Virus record (IMG/VR): IMGVR_UViG_3300006916_000350
Coordinates: 1-25,129 of that record
Length of the DNA stretch: 25,129 bases
Direction: 5' to 3' (one strand)
Source: a virus
Positions 15,161 through 22,320 of the stretch are shown here, in pieces (within the stretch, counting starts at the first letter, position 1; each line of letters begins with the position of its first letter). The notes beneath the pieces were generated by a model that saw only the letters and a program-made list of their open reading frames with translations, was not told where the DNA came from and did not search any database. The position numbers were made by a program, and so were the translations under genes.

Positions 15161-16537
15161 ATGTTTTTATCTGAATCAATGCAAAACAAGTGGCAGCCCG
15201 TTTTAGACCATCCTGATCTTCCTGAGGTCAAAGATAGTTATAAAAGAGCCGTTACTTCAATGATATTAGAGAACCAAGAAAAGTCGCTTAAAGAAGACGC
15301 TGCTTTCTTATCAGAAGCTGCGCCAACTAACGCAACAGGTTCTTCAATACAAAACTGGAATCCTATTTTAATTAGCTTAGTAAGAAGAGCAATGCCTAAC
15401 CTTATCGCATACGATATCGCTGGTGTTCAACCTATGTCAGGCCCAACTGGTCTGATCTTCGCAATGAGAAGCAGATATGCCTCTCAAAGTGGTGGTGAAG
15501 CTCTTTTTGACGAAGCTGATACAGACTTTAGTGGTAGAAATGCTGCTGGATCATCTGTAAATGCTAAAACAGGCCCAGCACAAACTGGTGAAAACCCAGC
15601 TGTTCTTAATGACTCAATCGGTACTTCTACTGGTTACACAACTGGTACTGGTATGACTACTGACTATGCTGAAGCACTAGGTGATGCTTCCACTAACGCA
15701 TTTGCTGAAATGGCATTCTCAATTGAGAAGTCAACGGTAACTGCGAAAAGCAGAGCATTAAAGGCTGAGTACACTATGGAATTAGCACAGGACCTTAAAG
15801 CAATTCACGGCTTAGACGCTGAAACTGAATTGTCTAACATATTATCTGCTGAAATCTTAGCTGAGATCAACAGAGAAGTAGTTAGAACAGTTTATAGAAC
15901 TGCTGAAGTAGGTGCTGCTGATAATGACAACTCACACGCTGCAATTAACACAACAACTGCTGGTATATTTGACCTTGACACAGACTCTAATGGTAGATGG
16001 TCTGTTGAAAGATTCAAAGGTCTTATGTTCCAACTAGAGAGAGATGCAAACACAATCGCTCAGAGAACCAGAAGAGGAAAAGGTAACATGATTATCTGTT
16101 CTTCAGATGTTGCCTCTGCATTACAAATGGCGGGTGTTTTGGATTACACTCCTGCATTAAACAACAACTTAAACATTGACGATACTGGTAATACTTTTGC
16201 TGGTGTATTAAATGGTAAGTACAAAGTTTACATTGACCCATATGCTGCTAACATGGCAAGCAATGCGTCACCTACTAAACAGTACTACGTTGTTGGTTAC
16301 AAAGGAACTTCTCCATACGACGCTGGTTTATTCTATTGTCCGTATGTACCTCTACAAATGGTTAGAGCAGTAGGTCAGGATAACTTCCAACCGAAAATCG
16401 GTTTCAAAACTAGATACGGTATGGTTGCTAATCCATTTGCTGGTGCTTCTGCGTCAGGAAATATTACTGCTGACGGTGTTGGTGCAATCAACGCTAACAG
16501 ATACTACAGACGTGTTCAAGTTACGAACATCATGTAA
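15161..16537 (+). CDS. gp23: Major capsid protein gp23 precursor
   Basis: A 458-residue homologue of T4 gp23 (521 residues), the HK97-fold protein that forms the hexamers of the head. The start follows AAGGAGAGATAG. The N-terminal propeptide is charged and ends at FLSE/AAPTN; cleavage after Glu52 fits the T4 rule (FLAE/AE in T4 gp23) for gp21. After it come LVRRAMPNLIAYDIAGVQPMSGPTGLIFAMR in successive parts (about 69-99), the hallmark of the family, and later IEKSTVTAKSRALKAEYT, ELAQDLKAIHGLDAE and the C-terminal FKTRYGMVANPFA. All expected blocks are present. A strong intrinsic terminator follows the stop. No gp24 vertex paralogue is seen in this window. Confidence 0.97.
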   Translation: MFLSESMQNKWQPVLDHPDLPEVKDSYKRAVTSMILENQEKSLKEDAAFLSEAAPTNATGSSIQNWNPILISLVRRAMPNLIAYDIAGVQPMSGPTGLIFAMRSRYASQSGGEALFDEADTDFSGRNAAGSSVNAKTGPAQTGENPAVLNDSIGTSTGYTTGTGMTTDYAEALGDASTNAFAEMAFSIEKSTVTAKSRALKAEYTMELAQDLKAIHGLDAETELSNILSAEILAEINREVVRTVYRTAEVGAADNDNSHAAINTTTAGIFDLDTDSNGRWSVERFKGLMFQLERDANTIAQRTRRGKGNMIICSSDVASALQMAGVLDYTPALNNNLNIDDTGNTFAGVLNGKYKVYIDPYAANMASNASPTKQYYVVGYKGTSPYDAGLFYCPYVPLQMVRAVGQDNFQPKIGFKTRYGMVANPFAGASASGNITADGVGAINANRYYRRVQVTNIM

Positions 16538-16561
16538 TATTTGTTGAGAAACAAATTTAAG

Positions 16562-16588
16562 AAGGGCGCTTCGGCGCCCTTTTTTTTT
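16562..16588 (+). terminator. Rho-independent terminator after gp23
   Basis: A perfect eight-base stem, AAGGGCGC / GCGCCCTT, encloses a TTCG tetraloop and runs into a T tract to 16588. It begins 25 bases after the gp23 stop and is the only strong terminator in the window. The stem is far more GC-rich than its surroundings. It should end the head-gene transcript and may stabilise the gp23 mRNA. Confidence 0.95.
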
Positions 16589-16590
16589 AG

Positions 16591-16598
16591 CATAAATA
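16591..16598 (+). promoter_or_regulatory. Possible late-promoter variant CATAAATA after the terminator
   Basis: A one-base variant (T to C at position 1) of the late element, three bases after the gp23 terminator and 18 bases before the ATG at 16609. With T4 geometry the start would be near 16604 and the leader only about five bases. A promoter is needed here if the genes downstream of the terminator are to be expressed late. Confidence 0.5.
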
Positions 16599-16608
16599 AA
16601 AGTAGATT

Positions 16609-16890
16609 ATGTTTTATACTGAAAGAATAACAATTTATAAAGAAATACCCATGTTGAAAAAAACACCATTTAAAGAGCTTCTAGGAATATTAGTAGTAGG
16701 TAGTATTATTACGTTATTAGCATTAGGTCTTAATTATTTAAATCCTAAGCCAAATGTATTAGAAGAATTAGAAGAAAAAATTAAAAAAGTAGAACAAAAA
16801 GAAATTGTTTTAACTGAACCTGAAAAACAACTAGAAAAACAAGCTACAGAAAAAGAATGGCAAGAAGTAGATAAACAAACAGATAAATAG
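16609..16890 (+). CDS. Small single-pass membrane protein with charged helical tail
   Basis: A 93-residue reading from ATG 16609, or 79 residues from the internal ATG at 16651 (MLKKTPFKELLG). Neither start has a clear ribosome binding site. One membrane helix is evident at about residues 24-44 (ILVVGSIITLLALGLNYL), preceded by lysines, so the N-terminus is probably cytoplasmic. The C-terminal half is a Lys/Glu/Gln-rich helix that may form a coiled coil. There is no cleavage site or lipobox. It follows the gp23 terminator and ends four bases before the second tube-fold gene. I do not recognise the family; a holin or spanin-like role cannot be supported from the sequence. Confidence 0.65.
   Translation: MFYTERITIYKEIPMLKKTPFKELLGILVVGSIITLLALGLNYLNPKPNVLEELEEKIKKVEQKEIVLTEPEKQLEKQATEKEWQEVDKQTDK
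16882..16889 (+). promoter_or_regulatory. Possible late promoter GATAAATA before the second tube-fold gene
   Basis: A one-base variant of the late element covering the last codons of the small membrane protein gene and beginning exactly 13 bases before the ATG at 16895. The gene has no ribosome binding site. With T4 geometry (+1 six bases after the box) the mRNA would start at the A of the ATG. The box includes a Lys-stop codon pair, so chance is not excluded. Confidence 0.4.
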
Positions 16891-16894
16891 CTGT

Positions 16895-17521
16895 ATGACA
16901 GTAACAAACTCATACACTAGACAACCAACTAAACTGGACTATGCTAGTCCTACACAGTTTAAGTTTTCTATAATCAAGTTACCTAAAGTAGAATATTTTT
17001 GTACTACAGCAAATGTGCCTGGTATTACACTAGGTTCATCAGCACAAGCTACACCTTTTAAAGATATACCTATACCTGGTGATAAACTAGATTACGATAC
17101 ATTAAACATACAGTTTTTAGTAGATGAAAATTTAGAAAACTATAGAGAGATACATGGTTGGATGACTGGTCTTGGATTTCCTAAAGATCATTCACAATTT
17201 AGATCATTACAGGCTGCAGGATCAGACAGATATCCTACAACAACAAGCGAAACTTACAATAAAGAATTGGGACAAGTTGTAAAACAAACTTCAGATGATG
17301 GTGGTTTGTATTCAGACGCTACATTGTTTATATTAACAAGTAAAAACAATTCAAATATAGAAGTACGTTTTAGAGATATTTACCCAATATCATTATCTGG
17401 TTTAGATTACAATCAACAAGCAACAGATGTAAATTACTTAACAGCAAGTGTAACGTTTCAATATAAACTTTATGAGTTTGCTAATGTAAGTGGTAGTGAC
17501 ACATTAGAAACAACTACTTAA
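16895..17521 (+). CDS. Second tail-tube-fold (gp19-like) virion protein
   Basis: A 208-residue protein whose layout parallels the gp19 protein at 9559. It has an N-terminal QFKFSIIKLPKVEYF strand pair, a conserved NVPGITLG (compare SLPGMTVT), KDIPIPGDKLDYDTLNIQFL with VDENLENYREIHGWMTGLGF, then a C-terminal EVRFRDIYPISLSGLDY and ASVTFQYKLYEF. T4 has three tube-fold proteins (gp19, gp48, gp54), and the latter two cap or initiate the tube. At 208 residues it is shorter than T4 gp48 or gp54, so I do not name it after either. It lies four bases after the membrane protein gene, has no visible Shine-Dalgarno, and precedes the radical SAM gene. Role in tail or baseplate assembly is likely but unproven. 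Confidence 0.75.
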   Translation: MTVTNSYTRQPTKLDYASPTQFKFSIIKLPKVEYFCTTANVPGITLGSSAQATPFKDIPIPGDKLDYDTLNIQFLVDENLENYREIHGWMTGLGFPKDHSQFRSLQAAGSDRYPTTTSETYNKELGQVVKQTSDDGGLYSDATLFILTSKNNSNIEVRFRDIYPISLSGLDYNQQATDVNYLTASVTFQYKLYEFANVSGSDTLETTT

Positions 17522-17540
17522 TTATAACATATATAATATT

Positions 17541-19106
17541 ATGACAGTACGTGTAAGACCTAGAGATTTAAAACTTCCCGAATATATGACAAGAGGTGGT
17601 CCAGGCGACCTATCAATGCCAGGTAACGTCAACACTACAGAATGGTGGCGACCTGAAAACATGTCAGAGCTTGGCAAAAAGAAAGCTGCTGAAAAAGGAT
17701 CAATAGTAGAACAAGCAAAAAGTAAAGAAATATTTTGGTGTGGTATACCTTTTACACAATTATATAACGAAATAGATGGTAGATATCAAGCGTGTTGTTT
17801 TGCAGAACCTGATAAAGTTAGTACCATAAAAAATACTTCTTTAAAAGATTGGATGCACAAAAGTGCTTATATGAATGTATTGAGAAAAGAAATGACAACA
17901 CCTATAAAGGAACAAAAAGATCCTTTAAAATGGACTAAAAAACTTTGTACAAGATGTGTTACAGATGAAGAAAAATATGGCAGATCCAGAAGAACAAATT
18001 GTTTAAAAATTCACACAAATAATCATTGGTTCTGGGACGACATTGAGCACATAGCAGATAGATTTAGAAAAACAGGTGAATATAAACTTGATAGAAGGGT
18101 ATTAGAAATACAATTAAAGATATATGGCTCAGAGTGTAATTTAGATTGTTTTATGTGTCTTCATGCTAACTCAACTACAAGAATGAAAGTAGCAGAAAGT
18201 GGTGTATGGAACAATGAAATATGGACTGAAGAAAACGCAGGTGTTGGTATACAAGAATCAAACGAATTAAAATCAAAATATAAATTAGTAGGTAAAAAAC
18301 TAAAGAAAGTATTAGAAGATAATACTCCAGGTTCTATAGAACAAATATTAGAATTAGCACCTTACACACGTAGTATAAAAATTATAGGTGGTGAACCACT
18401 TATTATGAAAAGACAATATGAGATGTTACAGGCCTTAATAGATAGTGGCGATTCAAAAGAAATTATTATAAAATTTCAAACAAACATGACAAAAATGGCA
18501 AGAGGTAAACATAATATGTTTAAGTATATACCCCATTTTAAACTTGTAACTATGGTTGGTTCTGTAGATGGTGTAGGTAAAACTATTGAGTATATGAGAA
18601 GAAGAACAGATTGGCCTGAACTAGTTGACAATATAGAAAAAATCAAAAAATATCCTAATGCAGTTGTAGATTTCAATGGTCTAGTTTCTTTTTTAAGTGT
18701 TATGAGATTTTATGAAGTTATAGATTGGTGCAAAGACAATCCTGTTATAGATCAAATCAATTGGGCTATGTTAGAAAACCCAAAACATTTTGCAGTACAT
18801 AATTTACCTAAAAAAATAAAAGATGATTTAATAATAAAATATTCAAAGTTTCCCGATATTGTAGCTGCATTAGAAAAGAAACCTGATTCAGATGTAAATA
18901 TACAAGATACATTTCAATACTTGTTGCAACAAGACAGGTACTATGTAGGCACTAAATGGGAATCACATTTGTTTGATGTATTTCCTGAACTAGAAGAATT
19001 TTACGACCCTAACTATAAGTCACCAAACGAGTTAGATAGAAGGATGCAAACGGAATTAAAAAAAGGTATTGATAAGGCATATGAAATCCCAGACTTATTA
19101 ACTTAA
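17541..19106 (+). CDS. Radical SAM enzyme with N-terminal twitch/SPASM-like cysteine domain
   Basis: A 521-residue protein. Residues 199-206 read CNLDCFMC, the CX3CX2C motif that holds the [4Fe-4S] cluster cleaving S-adenosylmethionine, and IIGGEPL (281-287) is the SAM-binding GGE motif. A second cysteine set lies before it: C67-x12-G80-x4-C85, then C136-x2-C139. This matches the CX9-15GX4C...CX2C twitch/SPASM auxiliary-cluster pattern, which is usually C-terminal to the radical SAM core. I recall a family described as N-terminal-twitch radical SAM proteins. Such enzymes commonly modify peptides or proteins, but the substrate here is unknown. The start at ATG 17541 lacks a Shine-Dalgarno (upstream is TATAATATT). 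The gene sits between a tube-fold protein and uvsY. Enzyme class is well supported; function is open. Confidence 0.9.
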   Translation: MTVRVRPRDLKLPEYMTRGGPGDLSMPGNVNTTEWWRPENMSELGKKKAAEKGSIVEQAKSKEIFWCGIPFTQLYNEIDGRYQACCFAEPDKVSTIKNTSLKDWMHKSAYMNVLRKEMTTPIKEQKDPLKWTKKLCTRCVTDEEKYGRSRRTNCLKIHTNNHWFWDDIEHIADRFRKTGEYKLDRRVLEIQLKIYGSECNLDCFMCLHANSTTRMKVAESGVWNNEIWTEENAGVGIQESNELKSKYKLVGKKLKKVLEDNTPGSIEQILELAPYTRSIKIIGGEPLIMKRQYEMLQALIDSGDSKEIIIKFQTNMTKMARGKHNMFKYIPHFKLVTMVGSVDGVGKTIEYMRRRTDWPELVDNIEKIKKYPNAVVDFNGLVSFLSVMRFYEVIDWCKDNPVIDQINWAMLENPKHFAVHNLPKKIKDDLIIKYSKFPDIVAALEKKPDSDVNIQDTFQYLLQQDRYYVGTKWESHLFDVFPELEEFYDPNYKSPNELDRRMQTELKKGIDKAYEIPDLLT

Positions 19107-19136
19107 TATATACTATAACAATATAATGGAGATATT

Positions 19137-19565
19137 ATGACATTTGACGAACTACAGGCACTCGCCGATGAAGACCTAAAAATAAATGATACTGAACTTG
19201 ATTTAGAATCATTAAAAACACCACAACTACACAACAAGTATATGAAGTTTCATAATCAATATACTAATCTATTGAAGAAGGCTGAGCAAGACTTGGCAAG
19301 ATTAACAAGAGAAAAATGGGAATACTATACAGGCAAGGCAGACCCTAGTGTGTATCAAGTAAAACCTTTTAATTTAAAAATATTAAAACAAGATGTTGAC
19401 AAATATCTTAAATCAGATGATGAACTTATTAAGTTAGATCAAAAAGTAACTTATATACAAAGTGTTGTTGACTACCTAGATAGAACAGTTAAGATTATTT
19501 CTAATCGTGGTTTTCAAATAAAGAACGCTATAGACTGGCGTAAGTTTACATCTGGCGTAATCTAA
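19137..19565 (+). CDS. uvsY: Recombination mediator UvsY
   Basis: A 142-residue homologue of T4 UvsY (137 residues), which loads the UvsX recombinase onto single-stranded DNA coated by gp32 during recombination-dependent replication. Conserved stretches are LTREKWEYYTGKADP (about 56-70), PFNLKILKQDVDKYLKSDDE (about 78-97), and the C-terminal IISNRGFQIKNAIDWRKF (about 119-136). It is highly charged and helical. The start follows TGGAGATATT (ribosome binding site GGAG at 19128-19131). It is immediately upstream of uvsW, the pair being adjacent in T4 as well. A loose sigma70-like -10 (TATAAC at 19114-19119 or TATAAT at 19122-19127) lies upstream but lacks a good -35. Confidence 0.93.
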   Translation: MTFDELQALADEDLKINDTELDLESLKTPQLHNKYMKFHNQYTNLLKKAEQDLARLTREKWEYYTGKADPSVYQVKPFNLKILKQDVDKYLKSDDELIKLDQKVTYIQSVVDYLDRTVKIISNRGFQIKNAIDWRKFTSGVI

Positions 19566-19566
19566 A

Positions 19567-21030
19567 ATGCAAAACATCATAGTTGACAAGGTCAATGACG
19601 TGTACCTACGTATTGACGCAGACGCAAGCATCCGTAGAGAGTTATCAGATTATTTCTCGTTTGAAGTACCTGGTTACAAGTTTACACCTCAATTTCGTAA
19701 TAGAGTTTGGGATGGTAAAATACGGTTATACTCGTATGCTACAGGTCAATTATATGTTGGATTATATCCTTATCTAAAAGACTGGTGTAAGAAGAAAGAT
19801 GTACATATAGTCGAATCTAGTGAAATCCTTGCACATAGCAACGTCACAGCCGCCGATATAGACGGCTTAATCAAGTCTTACGATCTGTCTATCACTCCGA
19901 GGGACTATCAAATTAAGGCTTTTAAGTTTGCATTAGAATATGAAAGAGGTCTAGTTTTATCTCCGACTGCCTCTGGTAAATCACTTATTATATACATGCT
20001 TGTCAGGCACTATATGAATATGATAAACAACAATATTCTAATCATTGTGCCAACAACATCATTAGTAGAACAATTATACAAAGATTTTAAAGACTATGGT
20101 TTTGATGTAGAAACAAATGTCAGTAGAAAATATCATGGTTATGATATAGATGAAGATAAACGTATAGTAGTATCAACATGGCAATCACTATACAAAATGC
20201 CTAAACAATTTTTTGAAGACTATGGTGCAGTTATAGGTGACGAGGCACACTTATTTAAGGCTGTATCATTGACAAAGATAATGACTAAACTAACAGATTG
20301 TAAATATAGAATAGGTCTTACAGGTACGTTAGATGATAGTAAAACACACAAGTTAGTATTGACAGGTCTATTTGGTATGGTCAACAAGGTTGTATCTACT
20401 TCAGAATTGATTGAAAGAAAACAACTTGCAAATCTAAAAATAAAATGTCTGAACTTAAAGTATCCTGAAACAGAAGCTAAAAAAGTATATGGTGTAAAAT
20501 ACTTTGAAGAACTAGAATACTTAACTCAAAATAATGCTCGTAATAAATACATACGAAATCTAACCTTAGCACTTAATGGTAATACATTGTGTCTATTTCA
20601 ACTTGTTGAAAAACACGGAGAGATTTTATATAAATTAATTAAAGAAAAAGTAGACCCAAAGCGAAAAGTGTTTTTCGTTTATGGGGGAACTGAAACAAAT
20701 GATAGAGAAAAAATCAGAGCCATTACAGAAAAGTCGGATAACGCAATTATTATCGCTTCTTTCGGCACCTTTAGCACTGGTATCAATATTCGTAATTTAC
20801 ACAATATTGTTTTTAGTAGCCCTAGTAAATCACCTATAAGAATATTACAATCTATAGGACGTGGGCTTCGTGTCGGCGATAAGAAACAGTCTGCTACAGT
20901 CTATGATATTTCAGACGACCTTACATACAAAGATAAAAAGAACTTCACATTAACACACTTTCAGGAAAGAGTTAACATCTATAATAGAGAAGGCTTTGAC
21001 TATGAAATACACAGCGTGGATTTAAAATGA
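19567..21030 (+). CDS. uvsW: Recombination DNA/RNA helicase UvsW
   Basis: A 487-residue homologue of T4 UvsW (503 residues), a superfamily 2 helicase that processes branched DNA, regresses forks and removes R-loops, shifting replication from origin- to recombination-dependent. Motif I SPTASGKS (132-139), motif II DEAH (225-228), motif III TGT (252-254), the STGI segment (403-406) and motif VI QSIGRGLR (428-435) are all present. The N-terminal domain (about 1-100) has the family's substrate-recognition region (PQFRNRVWDGKIRLY). Its start lies one base after the uvsY stop, and its TGA overlaps the ATG of the methyltransferase gene (ATGA), which indicates translational coupling. Confidence 0.96.
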   Translation: MQNIIVDKVNDVYLRIDADASIRRELSDYFSFEVPGYKFTPQFRNRVWDGKIRLYSYATGQLYVGLYPYLKDWCKKKDVHIVESSEILAHSNVTAADIDGLIKSYDLSITPRDYQIKAFKFALEYERGLVLSPTASGKSLIIYMLVRHYMNMINNNILIIVPTTSLVEQLYKDFKDYGFDVETNVSRKYHGYDIDEDKRIVVSTWQSLYKMPKQFFEDYGAVIGDEAHLFKAVSLTKIMTKLTDCKYRIGLTGTLDDSKTHKLVLTGLFGMVNKVVSTSELIERKQLANLKIKCLNLKYPETEAKKVYGVKYFEELEYLTQNNARNKYIRNLTLALNGNTLCLFQLVEKHGEILYKLIKEKVDPKRKVFFVYGGTETNDREKIRAITEKSDNAIIIASFGTFSTGINIRNLHNIVFSSPSKSPIRILQSIGRGLRVGDKKQSATVYDISDDLTYKDKKNFTLTHFQERVNIYNREGFDYEIHSVDLK

Positions 21031-21488
21031 TTTCAGACGAAGACTTTAAGTTTTTATTACAAGAAAGCAATGGCTGTAAAAAGGCATTAGAGATAGGTAC
21101 AGGTACGGGCAAAAGTTCCGCAGCTTTAAAACTAAATTGTGAGGTGTACTCCATTGACAGAAACGATATATTTGAATATAATATAGATATAAACAGATTT
21201 ATATGTGAAAGCAAAGATTATTGGAATGACTATCTACATTATGACTTTGATTTTGTTTTCATTGATGGCTCTATAGGTAAAGGTGATTGTGAAGAAATAC
21301 TTAAACGTACAAAGGACTCTTTTAAAATTGTATTCCATGATTACATACCAGGTGAAAAAGATAAGAATACAAACAAAGGTTATTATAATATGAAGGCTTT
21401 TAAACAATGTGCTATAGAACAATACGATATAATTCAACATACTGGCGGCTCTCATTGTGCCATACTAACGCTTAAGAAAGATAAATAG
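21027..21488 (+). CDS. Class I SAM-dependent methyltransferase-like protein
   Basis: A 153-residue protein with a compact Rossmann-type methyltransferase layout. Motif I ALEIGTGTGKSSAAL (20-34) binds SAM, an acidic residue follows strand 2 (VYSIDRN, D44), FDFVFIDGSIG (74-84) is the strand 4 region, and IVFHDYIPG (101-109) is the strand 5 region. The FIDG...FHDY pair is typical of the Methyltransf_24 type of small-molecule or glycan O-methyltransferases. Substrate-binding additions are minimal, so the target is unknown. The start overlaps the uvsW stop by four bases, so the two are coupled. It is the second SAM-using enzyme within 3.5 kb of the radical SAM gene. Confidence 0.8.
   Translation: MISDEDFKFLLQESNGCKKALEIGTGTGKSSAALKLNCEVYSIDRNDIFEYNIDINRFICESKDYWNDYLHYDFDFVFIDGSIGKGDCEEILKRTKDSFKIVFHDYIPGEKDKNTNKGYYNMKAFKQCAIEQYDIIQHTGGSHCAILTLKKDK
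21480..21487 (+). promoter_or_regulatory. Possible late promoter GATAAATA before the 155-residue protein
   Basis: A one-base variant of the late element at the end of the methyltransferase gene, beginning exactly 13 bases before the ATG at 21493. That gene has no Shine-Dalgarno. The arrangement copies the one at 16882-16895, including the overlap with a Lys-stop codon pair. With T4 geometry it would give a leaderless transcript. Confidence 0.35.
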
Positions 21489-21492
21489 TTAT

Positions 21493-21960
21493 ATGATTAA
21501 TCGTACTGAAGATAAACAGGTTAAGATAATCAGACTGGTTTCTGGAGAGGAAATCTGTTGTAAGTTTCCTTTACATAAAAATCAACTACCTGAAAACTCT
21601 AAACTATTAAGGTTACAAGAACCTATGCTAATCAAATACGTACCTCGTATTACTGAACAAGGTATATCTGATTATATTGCACTAGTAAAATGGGTTGGTT
21701 TTACAGATGAGAAAATAGTTACTATTCCTGTTGATAAAATTATTACAATATGCAATGCCACACCAGCATTTACTAAAAGATATAGTGATCTTTCACACTC
21801 ACTAGAACACGCAAAACAGGCCTTACCAGGATTTATTGAAAGAGAAATGTCGGAAGAGGAGTTAGATAACGCCGCTTCCAATTATGAGAATGATATAACA
21901 AAAGATGATATAAAAGAAGTCGCTGACTTACTTAAAATGCCTTCAAAGAAGTTGCACTAG
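21493..21960 (+). CDS. Conserved hypothetical protein, possibly Sm-like N-terminal domain
   Basis: A 155-residue protein. The N-terminal half opens with VKIIRLVSGEEICCKF, continues LQEPMLIKYVPRITEQG and IALVKWVGFTD, and reaches IPVDKIITICNATPAFTKRY near residue 96. Short beta strands of this kind, with an RLVSGEE turn, recall Sm-like folds, although I cannot confirm homology. The C-terminal half is acidic and helical (EREMSEEELDNAASNYEND). I have a general memory of such proteins next to recombination genes in marine T4-like phages. It has no Shine-Dalgarno and begins four bases after the methyltransferase stop, behind a GATAAATA box. Function unknown; RNA binding is speculation. Confidence 0.72.
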   Translation: MINRTEDKQVKIIRLVSGEEICCKFPLHKNQLPENSKLLRLQEPMLIKYVPRITEQGISDYIALVKWVGFTDEKIVTIPVDKIITICNATPAFTKRYSDLSHSLEHAKQALPGFIEREMSEEELDNAASNYENDITKDDIKEVADLLKMPSKKLH

Positions 21961-22033
21961 AGGGTAGCTAGGTATTCTCGGTAACAACCCACATGGGTAT
22001 TATAACAACAGAATTAGATTATGTCAAGCACCA

Positions 22034-22279
22034 ATGAAGATTAGATTTTACAAAAGACTAGATGGCATGAGATGGCTGGGTTTCATACTCGCTATGATAG
22101 GTGCCTACATACTCTCAAATGCAGACCCTAACACACAATGGGTGGGTTGGGCAATTGCTACAGTATCCTGTACAATATGGATATACATGGGCATAAAAGA
22201 TAAAGATATACCTAGAGCATTAATGGAACTTATGTATTTACTGCTTGCTTTAAGAGCAATATATAACTGGATGATGTGA
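22034..22279 (+). CDS. Small three-helix membrane protein
   Basis: An 81-residue protein with three hydrophobic segments at about 13-29, 35-53 and 62-78, short loops, and a basic N-terminus (MKIRFYKR), so it is very probably an inner-membrane protein with a cytoplasmic N-terminus. There is no signal cleavage site or enzymatic motif. The ATG at 22034 lacks a strong ribosome binding site; the upstream ATG at 22021 is closed by an in-frame TAG. It sits in the gap between the recombination block and gp55, and the sigma70 promoter of gp55 begins just after its stop. Three helices and small size are shared with some holins, but nothing here is specific enough to say so. Confidence 0.65.
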   Translation: MKIRFYKRLDGMRWLGFILAMIGAYILSNADPNTQWVGWAIATVSCTIWIYMGIKDKDIPRALMELMYLLLALRAIYNWMM

Positions 22280-22286
22280 TAGGTCC

Positions 22287-22314
22287 TTGACAATAACAAA
22301 GAATGTGATATAAT
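22287..22314 (+). promoter_or_regulatory. Consensus sigma70 promoter for the gp55-gp47-gp46 operon
   Basis: A perfect -35 TTGACA (22287-22292), a 16-base spacer, and an extended -10, TGATATAAT, whose TATAAT is at 22309-22314. With the last base of the -10 at -7, transcription starts at 22321, which is the A of the gp55 ATG. There is no room for a leader or Shine-Dalgarno. It is the only promoter in the window with both elements at consensus. This fits early or middle expression by host polymerase of the sigma factor that later switches on the TATAAATA promoters. Confidence 0.88.
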
Positions 22315-22320
22315 TAAACT

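Noticed and set aside
16609-16890. Holin or spanin assignment for the single-pass membrane protein
   Set aside because: There is one helix with a charged tail, but no lipobox, no endolysin neighbour and no family motif.
17532-17537. TATAAT immediately before the radical SAM ATG as a promoter
   Set aside because: It lies three bases from the ATG, so transcription would start inside the coding region, and no -35 is found at the right spacing.
19098-19127. Sigma70 promoter upstream of uvsY (TTAACT ... TATAAT)
   Set aside because: The -35 matches only 4 of 6, and the implied start would remove the uvsY ribosome binding site. Such boxes are expected by chance in this A+T-rich DNA.
21990-22001. 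Small inverted repeat ACCCACATGGGT as a terminator
   Set aside because: The stem is five bases with a two-base loop and no following T tract, which is too weak to call.
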